The notes below the pieces were generated by a model. The model was not told where the DNA came from, ran no database searches, and saw only the letters and a program-made list of their open reading frames with translations. From Bacteroidia bacterium (lineage in GTDB: Bacteria > Bacteroidota > Bacteroidia > Bacteroidales > Azobacteroidaceae): 11,618 bases of DNA. Shown here piece by piece: positions 6,559-11,618 of the stretch (positions are counted from its first letter, which is position 1; the number at the start of each line of letters is the position of its first letter). The DNA lies in assembly GCA_025996815.1 (NCBI GenBank), contig BNTT01000091.1:1-11618 (forward strand), given 5' to 3'. The translations under genes were made by a program, and so were the position numbers.

Positions 6559-6589
6559 CAAAGGTAGAATATTTTTTTGTAATATCAAA
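6559..6589 (-). promoter_or_regulatory. Bactofilin promoter (minus strand)
   Basis: Read on the minus strand, TTTG (6589-6586) and TACCTTTG (6566-6559) are 19 bases apart, an excellent consensus match. The predicted start near 6552 leaves about 14 bases of leader before the ATG at 6538. It interlocks with the folB promoter. Confidence 0.82.
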
Positions 6590-6606
6590 AAAAAATCGTA
6601 CTTTTG
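6576..6606 (+). promoter_or_regulatory. folB operon promoter (plus strand)
   Basis: TTTG (6576-6579) and TACTTTTG (6599-6606) are 19 bases apart. The -33 box of this promoter lies inside the spacer of the minus-strand bactofilin promoter, and the bactofilin -33 box lies inside this one. Polymerase should therefore occupy only one at a time. The folB ATG is 20 bases after the -7 box. Confidence 0.8.
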
Positions 6607-6626
6607 CAGAAAAAAATAGTATAAAT

Positions 6627-7022
6627 ATGAGTTATTTGGAGTTAAAAGAGATGAAATTCTTTGCCTGCCACGGCGTGACGGAGCAGGAACGGACGGTGGG
6701 CAACACCTATATCGTGGATTTGAAAATTTTCTTTAATTTTGCGCGTGCCACACAATCCGACGATTTGAACGACACCGTCAATTATGCCGCGGTCTATGCC
6801 CTTGTGGAGCAGGTGATGGCGACTCCCTCCAATCTGATTGAGCACGTGGCGGCACGTATTTTGCACGAAGTGCACATCAATTTCAAAAACATAGCGCGGA
6901 CGGAAGTGCGCGTTGCCAAGCAAAATCCGCCTTTGGGCGGCGACATCAAGGAAGCGGCGGTGTTTCTGATAAGCAATCGCCGCTCAACGGTGGAGAACTC
7001 GGTCATTAGTTTCGATAGATGA
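6627..7022 (+). CDS. folB: Dihydroneopterin aldolase
   Basis: This cytoplasmic enzyme converts 7,8-dihydroneopterin to 6-hydroxymethyl-7,8-dihydropterin and glycolaldehyde in folate synthesis. Expected active-site residues are visible: E21 in HGVTEQER, Y53 in VNYAAVY, E72 in LIEHVA and K98 in VRVAKQNPPLGG. The fold core ends near residue 115. A tail to residue 131 makes it slightly longer than the usual 115-125 and is encoded up to the start of the next gene. The stop overlaps the following ATG by 4 bases (ATGA, 7019-7022), so the tail may exist to keep translational coupling. Other folate genes are not adjacent. The gene is first in a three-gene operon with two lipoprotein genes. Confidence 0.93.
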   Translation: MSYLELKEMKFFACHGVTEQERTVGNTYIVDLKIFFNFARATQSDDLNDTVNYAAVYALVEQVMATPSNLIEHVAARILHEVHINFKNIARTEVRVAKQNPPLGGDIKEAAVFLISNRRSTVENSVISFDR

Positions 7023-8140
7023 AAAAAATCTGCCTCATTCTCGGTGCGCTTGCGTTGCTTGCCTCCTGCGAGGGCGACCACAGCGAGCCGGTTGCCGTCC
7101 GGCAGGTGTTGCTGGTGTATCTGGGGGGCAACAGTAACCTTTCGTGGGAATCCTACGGCAAACTTGATGCCATTCGCCAAGGCTGGAACGGCGCGCAGGA
7201 TACGAAAATACTGATTTATCACGACCCTGCGAATGCCACGCCCTCGCTGCAAGAACTTGTGCGCAAAAAGGGGGAAAATGTTGCGGAAGTCGTCGCCTCT
7301 TACGAAGAGGAAAATTCGGCTTCGGCAGAAGTTTTCGGGCGCGTGATTCAAACCGTAAAAAACCGATATGAAGCCGCCACGTCTTATGGATTATTGGTGT
7401 TTTCACACGGCACGGGCTGGTTGCCCCCCACAGGGATGTATGCGAATCCCAGAGCCGCTGCCACCCGCTCCATCGTTGTGGACGGCGGAGCGGAGATGGA
7501 CATCATCGACATGGCAGCCGCCATCCCCGATGGTCTGTTCGACCACATCGTGTTTGAGGCGTGCCTCATGGCGAACATTGAGGTGGTTTATGAGTTCAGA
7601 AACAAGGCAAAATACATATTGGCTGCCGCCGCCGAGATAGTGAGTCCGGGTTTTACACCCATCTATCCGGCATCCGTCAACAAACTGTTGGGCGGCTATG
7701 CGGGGCTGCAATCCTTCGCCCAAGATGCCTTCGACTATTTCAGCCGGCAGTCTGGCTGGGAGCAGTCGGCGACTTTTTCCATCATCCACACCGCCGCGCT
7801 GGGCGAATTGAAAAGTTTTGTGGCGGCAAATGCCGACTTTTCAAAGCCGATTGACAGCGATGCCCTCCAAGATTTCACACGAAAAAGTTACCACCTGTTT
7901 TTCGACTTCGGCGACTATTACAGCCGATTGACGGAAGCCGGACGGCAACCGGAATTTGCCCGCCTGATGGGCGAAGTGGTGCCGTGGAAGGCTTCCACGC
8001 CGTGGTTCCTCCAAGGCAGCGACGGCGGCTTTAAGATAAACGCACATTCGGGATTGACGACGTATATTGTGCAGCCGAATTTTCCGCAATTGAACGCTGC
8101 CTACGAAAAATTGCAATGGACACAATCATTTAATAATTGA
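7019..8140 (+). CDS. Clostripain-family (C11) cysteine peptidase, lipoprotein
   Basis: This 373-residue protein begins with a lipoprotein signal peptide: MKK, a hydrophobic stretch, then lipobox LLASC with C17 as the lipidated residue. It should be anchored in the cell envelope, facing the periplasm or the surface. The following domain matches peptidase family C11 (clostripain-like). The catalytic pair is visible as H130 in LLVFSHGTGW and C182 in VFEACLMANIEVVYE, with the D-x-I-V-F-E-A-C pattern typical of clan CD. Family members cleave after Arg or Lys and some self-activate; the target here is unknown. Relatives in gut Bacteroidales are frequent and mostly uncharacterised. The gene overlaps folB by 4 bases and the next lipoprotein gene starts 4 bases after its stop, so all three are cotranscribed. 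Confidence 0.92.
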   Translation: MKKICLILGALALLASCEGDHSEPVAVRQVLLVYLGGNSNLSWESYGKLDAIRQGWNGAQDTKILIYHDPANATPSLQELVRKKGENVAEVVASYEEENSASAEVFGRVIQTVKNRYEAATSYGLLVFSHGTGWLPPTGMYANPRAAATRSIVVDGGAEMDIIDMAAAIPDGLFDHIVFEACLMANIEVVYEFRNKAKYILAAAAEIVSPGFTPIYPASVNKLLGGYAGLQSFAQDAFDYFSRQSGWEQSATFSIIHTAALGELKSFVAANADFSKPIDSDALQDFTRKSYHLFFDFGDYYSRLTEAGRQPEFARLMGEVVPWKASTPWFLQGSDGGFKINAHSGLTTYIVQPNFPQLNAAYEKLQWTQSFNN

Positions 8141-8144
8141 AAAT

Positions 8145-9086
8145 ATGAAAACACTGTTCAAAAACCGCATCGAGCTGCTTTGCCTCATCCTGCTGATGGG
8201 ATGCGCCGGCAAGGGCACCACGCAGGGTGGGGTAGGGGGGGCACCGCAGGCGTTTACCCTGCCAACGATTCCGGATGTTCTGACCGAAGTGGGCGACCGC
8301 GCCAACTATTTGGTTGAGCACTATTGGGACAATTTTGATTTCGGCGACACCACCTCCGTCCACCTGCCGGAAATCACCGAGCAGGCGTTTGTCGATTACA
8401 TTGATGTGTTGCCCCACGCGGAGCCGTCTGTTGCCGCCACGAGCATCCAAAATCTGCTCACAGAGGCGGAGGTGGAGCCGACAGGTGCGATGCTGCGCTA
8501 TTTTCTGGAACTCGCCTCGAAATATCTCTACGACCCCAATTCGCCGATGCGCAATGAAAATATGTATATTCCGGTGGCGCAATACCTCGTCGAGAGCACC
8601 AGCCCGCTGCTGACCATTGCCGAAAAGGAGCCTGCGAAATACCGCCTGACGATGATGCAGAAAAACCGTGTGGGCACGCAAGCCGCCGATTTCACCTACC
8701 ACACGCAGCCGCCCGGCACGCGGGGAACGCTGCACACCATAAAGAGCGAATACACCCTTGTGCTATTCTACAACCCCGAATGCCACACCTGCACCACCAT
8801 CATATCCGCGCTCAAAGACTTGGACATTCTGGGCAGCCTGCAACGCAGCGGGCGACTGAAAGTGCTGGCGTTTTATCCCGACAATAAATTGGCTCTGTGG
8901 ACGAAAAAGATGCCTGAGATACCCTCAACGTGGCTCAACGGATACGACAAAAACCTCGTCGTCGAAACCGCGCGGCTCTACGACCTGAAAGCCATCCCGA
9001 CCATCTATCTGCTCGACAAACAGAAAACTGTTATTCTCAAAGATGCCCCCGTTGAGCAGGTCGCTCAGTTCCTAACGCAGTTGTAG
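8145..9086 (+). CDS. Lipoprotein with DUF5106-like and thioredoxin-like domains
   Basis: This 313-residue protein has a lipoprotein signal (MKTLFKN, hydrophobic core, LLMGC with C20), so it is probably anchored to a membrane and faces the periplasm. Residues about 40-170 resemble the helical DUF5106 domain of Bacteroidota lipoproteins, called from the pattern of the NYLVEHYWDNFDF stretch. Residues about 175-313 are thioredoxin-like, with C213-H-T-C216 after LVLFYNPE and the cis-proline P285 in KAIPTIYLLD. This suggests a disulfide reductase or isomerase. Whether it acts on a secreted thiol protein such as the upstream cysteine peptidase is speculation, though the 4-base spacing makes them a coexpressed pair. 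Its 3' end overlaps the LysM gene on the other strand by 15 bases. Confidence 0.88.
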   Translation: MKTLFKNRIELLCLILLMGCAGKGTTQGGVGGAPQAFTLPTIPDVLTEVGDRANYLVEHYWDNFDFGDTTSVHLPEITEQAFVDYIDVLPHAEPSVAATSIQNLLTEAEVEPTGAMLRYFLELASKYLYDPNSPMRNENMYIPVAQYLVESTSPLLTIAEKEPAKYRLTMMQKNRVGTQAADFTYHTQPPGTRGTLHTIKSEYTLVLFYNPECHTCTTIISALKDLDILGSLQRSGRLKVLAFYPDNKLALWTKKMPEIPSTWLNGYDKNLVVETARLYDLKAIPTIYLLDKQKTVILKDAPVEQVAQFLTQL

Positions 9087-9989
9087 CACATCGCCCACCT
9101 GCGGCACATAATCGCCGGTTTTGTGGTTCAGTTTGTAGAGTTGCTTCACATGAATGCCATACCACTGCGAAATCTTGTGCATCGATTCGCCTTCGCGCAC
9201 GCGATGTTCCGAAAAGGGCAGTTCGGCTTTCTTGTTTTTCTTTTGCAGCCACACAATATCGCCCTTGAAAAGCGGGAAATCGGCGTGCGGCACCTCGTTC
9301 CATTTGACCAAATCGCGTATTCTGAAGCCCAAATCGCGCGCGATTTTTTCGTAACTGTCGTCCTCCAAGGCAATCACATAGACCAAGCCATGGTCTTTAT
9401 ACGGCTGGTGGAGATACTGCCCAAACTGTTTTTTTTGATTGACCGTGACCACAACCGTTGGCTTTGCCTTGCGCGGCGACTGTTTCGTGTCGAAACGATA
9501 CAATTCGTAATCCTCGATGAGTTTAATCAACTTGGTGGGATAATTGGGGTCGGTGGCATAGCCGCATTTCTTCAACCCTCGTGCCCACGCCTGATAGTCG
9601 CGCGGGTTGAGCGTAAAAAGCACCGCATAGCGCGACCTTTCGGACAAAAACAGGGCGTGGTCTTCAAACGAATCATCGGCTTTGCGGTAAACGCGAAAAC
9701 AGTCGTTGGGTCCGTCGTCTTTCTGATACATCTTCTTGCCCTCCCATTCGTGGCATTTGATGCCAAAATGGTTGTTGCCCTCGCGTGCCAATCGCCCGCG
9801 CCCCGCGCCCGACTCCAGCAACCCCTGCGCCAAAGTGATGCTCGCCGGAATCTTATATTTCTGCATGTGAGCCACCGCCAAAGGGCTATATTGCCTGATA
9901 TAAGCCTCATAGTCGGCACTACGCTTCACCTGCGCCGCCCCGCTCAAGCCCGCAAACAAACAAATAATAAGTGCAAAACAACGTTTCAT
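9072..9989 (-). CDS. Secreted glucosaminidase (GH73-like) with C-terminal LysM domains
   Basis: This 305-residue protein begins with a cleavable signal peptide (MKRCFALIICLFAGLSGAAQ, cut probably after residue 19 or 20). Residues about 30-170 form a mannosyl-glycoprotein endo-beta-N-acetylglucosaminidase-type domain, which hydrolyses peptidoglycan glycan chains. The probable catalytic glutamate is E59 in GLLESGAGRGRLA, followed by NNHFGIKC (72-79) and YATDPNYPTKL (144-154), both typical of the family. The C-terminus has a LysM motif (about 262-305, EHRVREGESMHKISQWYGI), preceded by a degenerate LysM-like segment (202-248, YVIALEDDSYEKIARDLG). LysM binds N-acetylglucosamine in peptidoglycan. 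The start at 9989 is chosen because the longer frame from 10010 would overlap the -7 box and its extra residues are not signal-like. The gene converges on the operon from folB. Confidence 0.92.
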   Translation of the reverse strand: MKRCFALIICLFAGLSGAAQVKRSADYEAYIRQYSPLAVAHMQKYKIPASITLAQGLLESGAGRGRLAREGNNHFGIKCHEWEGKKMYQKDDGPNDCFRVYRKADDSFEDHALFLSERSRYAVLFTLNPRDYQAWARGLKKCGYATDPNYPTKLIKLIEDYELYRFDTKQSPRKAKPTVVVTVNQKKQFGQYLHQPYKDHGLVYVIALEDDSYEKIARDLGFRIRDLVKWNEVPHADFPLFKGDIVWLQKKNKKAELPFSEHRVREGESMHKISQWYGIHVKQLYKLNHKTGDYVPQVGDVLQLR

Positions 9990-10007
9990 TCGAAATGATT
10001 TTGAGGG

Positions 10008-10015
10008 CAAAGGTA
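10008..10015 (-). promoter_or_regulatory. -7 box of the glucosaminidase gene (minus strand)
   Basis: The minus strand reads TACCTTTG at 10015-10008, 18 bases before the ATG at 9989. A clear TTTG -33 box is missing; the expected place, about 10035-10038, reads TTAAC. The position still marks 9989 as the real start codon. Confidence 0.65.
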
Positions 10016-10034
10016 CAAAAAATCACGATAAAAA

Positions 10035-10073
10035 GTTAATTCTTTTTTGAGGGGTTAATTCTTTTTTTGGGGG
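10035..10073. repeat. Imperfect tandem repeat of about 19-20 bases
   Basis: GTTAATTC plus a T-run and G-run occurs twice, at 10035-10053 and 10054-10073. The copies differ by one T and one A/G change. The repeat lies where the -33 region and upstream element of the glucosaminidase promoter would be, so it may be slippage or a doubled protein-binding site. Confidence 0.8.
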
Positions 10074-10080
10074 TGCTATT

Positions 10081-10295
10081 TTTTTTAGCCTCGCAGAGGC
10101 TATATGTGCATAACCGTAGGTGAAGCGAAGCGCAACCTACGGTACAAGCATCATCACACCGCTCTTAGCCCTGCAAGGTGGCATTATCATAATCTCGCCC
10201 TTGCAGGGCTGAGGATAGGGAGGGTGCACCTCTCCGTAGGTTGTGCTTCGCTCCACCCACGGTTATGCACATATCGCCTCTGCGAGGCTAAAAAA
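10081..10295. repeat. Large nested inverted repeat (62-base arms), MITE-like palindromic element
   Basis: The left arm (10081-10142) and right arm (10234-10295) are inverted copies with only four mismatches in 62 positions. The 91-base centre contains a second perfect inverted repeat of 12 bases (10167-10178 with 10199-10210). The arms contain smaller self-complementary modules: GCCTCGCAGAGGC (10088-10100) and CCGTAGGT...ACCTACGG (10123-10142). The central module has the form GCCCTGCAAGG...CCTTGCAGGGC. Such modular palindromes resemble dispersed intergenic repeats I recall from Bacteroidota genomes, but copy number cannot be checked here. No transposase or target-site duplication is evident. 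It lies between two divergent genes, upstream of both, so it is not acting as a simple 3' terminator for either. Confidence 0.93.
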
Positions 10296-10411
10296 CAGGG
10301 AAATGAAAAAACTAAGGGTTCGCTTACTCTTTACAGGATTTTCGGCATCCTCACTTTATAGGTGTATATCGGCAAAGTACCCTACAACGGCACATTCATA
10401 GCATACGGCTG
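10296..10411. other. Gene-free spacer right of the palindrome
   Basis: No credible gene, RNA fold or repeat is seen here. An open frame starting at 10104 runs through the palindrome and ends at 10361, but its sequence is dictated by the repeat and looks like nothing known. On the minus strand only frames of a few codons follow the promoter at 10412-10419. Confidence 0.5.
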
Positions 10412-10419
10412 CAAAGGTA
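10412..10419 (-). promoter_or_regulatory. Orphan minus-strand -7 box facing the palindrome
   Basis: The minus strand reads TACCTTTGC at 10419-10411, a full match to the Bacteroidota -7 consensus. No convincing TTTG -33 box lies 19-21 bases upstream. No gene follows before the glucosaminidase, which has its own promoter; transcription from here would run straight through the palindrome. It may be the relic of a lost gene or may drive a small RNA. Confidence 0.45.
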
Positions 10420-10478
10420 CGCATACTTTTTGAAATAAAAAAAATATTTTCCCATTTTGTTGAAAAAAAGCCATTTTT

Positions 10479-10509
10479 TTTGATAGATGTAAGGGAACAT
10501 TTAAATTTG
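10479..10509 (+). promoter_or_regulatory. Promoter of the unknown gene at 10517
   Basis: TTTG at 10479-10482 and TAAATTTG at 10502-10509 are 19 bases apart, the ideal spacing. The -7 box ends only 7 bases before the ATG at 10517, so the predicted transcript would start at or next to that codon. Confidence 0.6.
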
Positions 10510-10516
10510 TGAATAT

Positions 10517-11545
10517 ATGAAATTAGAAATGGGAGAATCGTTAGTGTTTTCATGGTTGAAGCATGAAAAGCATTGTCAGGTGGTTCAAATGAACTGGAAG
10601 GCATCGCAAGAGTGGGATACGTTTGACGCTGATAAAAACTTGGACAAGATTTATCAGGCGGCTAAAAAGTATTTTAAACAGGAGGAAGATTTTTATTTTG
10701 TATCAAAAAATGTCAAAAATTCCGACCAACTTATCAAGCAAGGCGAAGTTGATACTATCGGGATAGAATTGGACATCGAAATTCCCGGGAAAATAAAAAA
10801 CATACATGCTGTTGATGTTGCTTTTCACGAAGCCGGATTAAATTATGGAAACGAGGAGGAAACAAAAGCCCGTATCATCAAAAAATATGTCCGAACGGCT
10901 TTGAGCATGTACAAATATTTTGGCGTAAAGGAAGCTGACATCTACTTTGTTACACCTAACACAAGAGAAAAATATAGAAAAACATACGCAGAGGCGAAAG
11001 ATTCCGTGAAAATTTTTTTTGATGAAAATGGTTTTAATTTTTCATTCCATTTTTACTCCAATGAGGATTTTTACAGCTCAATTTTTAGCCCCATAGAACG
11101 TTTGGCGGCATCAAAAGTTGGAACGGATACGTCAGAATTGTTTGCCCGCAGTTTAACATTGGTAAAATTAATGGAATCTGAAAGCAATAAAGAGCCGGGC
11201 ATCATTATTAAATCCGAAGGCGACTCAACGGCTTCAAATCACTATTTAGAAGAGCGAAAAATAGGCACAATAGTGAGAGATGGTTTTGATTGCCTTGCAA
11301 AAAATGACCTTTTGAGCAAAGAAATAGTAAACAACTTACAGCAGACCGAATACTCAAAGGACAAATTCAATTCACCTTACCCTGTCCTTATTGATGACGA
11401 AGATAAGCGATTTGATGACAAAGGACGTGCAAGATATTACGCAACTCCCTATTTGATTGATGGAAAAGAATATTTTTTATGCAATCATTGGATTGCTACT
11501 CAAAAAGAGAATTTCATTAAATGGTATAATAACGTTTGTAAATAA
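10517..11545 (+). CDS. Conserved-looking hypothetical protein, possible nuclease-like N-terminal domain
   Basis: I cannot name this 342-residue cytoplasmic protein; it has no signal peptide or membrane segment. The N-terminus (GESLVFSWLKH...CQVVQMNWKAS) reads like a family of environmental hypothetical proteins. Residues 83-110 contain IELDIEIPG and AVDVAFHEAGLNYG, strands rich in acidic residues that might be part of a PD-(D/E)xK-type nuclease core, but the catalytic Asp, Glu and Lys cannot be assigned with confidence. A helical segment follows (115-135), then TDTSELFARSLTLVKLM (203-219). The C-terminal 90 residues (LLSKEIVNNLQ, then RARYYATPYLIDGKEYFLCNHW) look like a small winged-helix or binding domain I associate with restriction-type proteins. 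ATG 10529 is an alternative start. The gene is strongly A+T-rich and beside a repeat, suggesting transfer. A second gene starts 18 bases downstream. Confidence 0.75.
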   Translation: MKLEMGESLVFSWLKHEKHCQVVQMNWKASQEWDTFDADKNLDKIYQAAKKYFKQEEDFYFVSKNVKNSDQLIKQGEVDTIGIELDIEIPGKIKNIHAVDVAFHEAGLNYGNEEETKARIIKKYVRTALSMYKYFGVKEADIYFVTPNTREKYRKTYAEAKDSVKIFFDENGFNFSFHFYSNEDFYSSIFSPIERLAASKVGTDTSELFARSLTLVKLMESESNKEPGIIIKSEGDSTASNHYLEERKIGTIVRDGFDCLAKNDLLSKEIVNNLQQTEYSKDKFNSPYPVLIDDEDKRFDDKGRARYYATPYLIDGKEYFLCNHWIATQKENFIKWYNNVCK

Positions 11546-11563
11546 AAAATAAATTTTTAAAAT

Positions 11564-11618
11564 ATGAAAAATCAGAGTACAAACATGGGTGTAGGATGTT
11601 TAAGAGGTGCAGTGTTTG
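11564..11618 (+). CDS. 5' end of an unidentified gene (partial)
   Basis: An ATG at 11564, preceded by the very A/T-rich stretch AATTTTTAAAAT, opens a frame that stays open to the window's end: MKNQSTNMGVGCLRGAVF. Eighteen residues are too few to identify it. A small protein entering a hydrophobic segment after a short polar start is possible. It lies 18 bases after the stop of the unknown gene at 11545 with no promoter between them, so both probably form one transcript. Confidence 0.55.
   Translation, partial: MKNQSTNMGVGCLRGAVF

Noticed and set aside
9123..9998. 291-codon plus-strand frame opposite the glucosaminidase gene
   Set aside because: Antisense shadow of a gene with a signal peptide, catalytic motif and LysM domain; no recognisable family.
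9990..10010. Upstream extension of the glucosaminidase (MPSKSFR)
   Set aside because: Its start codon overlaps the TACCTTTG promoter box, and the signal peptide begins properly at the ATG at 9989.
10081..10295. CRISPR array or bidirectional terminator
   Set aside because: There is one inverted pair, not a series of direct repeats with spacers, and the flanking genes diverge from the region, so no gene ends here.
10104..10361. 85-codon open frame through the palindrome
   Set aside because: Its sequence is dictated by the inverted repeat, it has no recognisable motif or ribosome-binding context, and both strands of the repeat are about equally open.

Overview
The window looks like chromosomal DNA of a member of the Bacteroidota, probably Bacteroidales. 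Upstream of many genes sits the family-specific promoter pattern: a TTTG-like -33 box, a spacer of about 19-21 bases, and a TAnnTTTG -7 box. Start codons follow A/T-rich leaders rather than strong Shine-Dalgarno sites. The tRNA gene does not encode its CCA end. The protein families also fit: IS30-type transposase, clostripain-family lipoprotein, DUF5106/thioredoxin lipoprotein, small bactofilin. I cannot name a species.

Layout. (1) 1-130: the 3' end of an IS30-family transposase, entering from outside the window. (2) 150-1323: an A+T-rich unit with its own promoter, holding a 66-residue ORF of unknown function (204-404) followed after 4 bases by a radical SAM protein (409-1323). (3) 1330-4365: G+C-richer housekeeping genes: an aldo/keto reductase with two C-terminal 4Fe-4S motifs, a stand-alone sufS cysteine desulfurase, and rpe on the opposite strand, overlapping sufS tail to tail. 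(4) 4650-6180: tRNA-Phe with its promoter, then a PlsC-like acyltransferase and an omega-amidase-like nitrilase. (5) 6188-9086: a bactofilin and folB diverging from interlocked promoters. folB runs on into two lipoprotein genes, a clostripain-like protease and a DUF5106/thioredoxin-like protein, in one tightly packed operon. (6) 9072-9989: a secreted glucosaminidase with LysM domains, on the minus strand. (7) 10016-10516: a gene-free accessory stretch dominated by a 215-base nested palindrome with 62-base arms, plus a minus-strand promoter with no evident gene. (8) 10517-11618: an A+T-rich unrecognised gene (342 residues, possibly nuclease-like) and the first 18 codons of a second gene in the same direction.

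Most of the window is ordinary core metabolism and envelope biology: sulfur mobilisation, pentose phosphates, folate, phospholipid acylation, cell-wall turnover and cytoskeleton. The unusual material lies at the two ends, both A+T-rich and both beside a mobile or repetitive element. No gene cluster here can be called a new system on sequence alone. The best candidates are the small ORF plus radical SAM pair, and the palindrome followed by the unknown two-gene unit.
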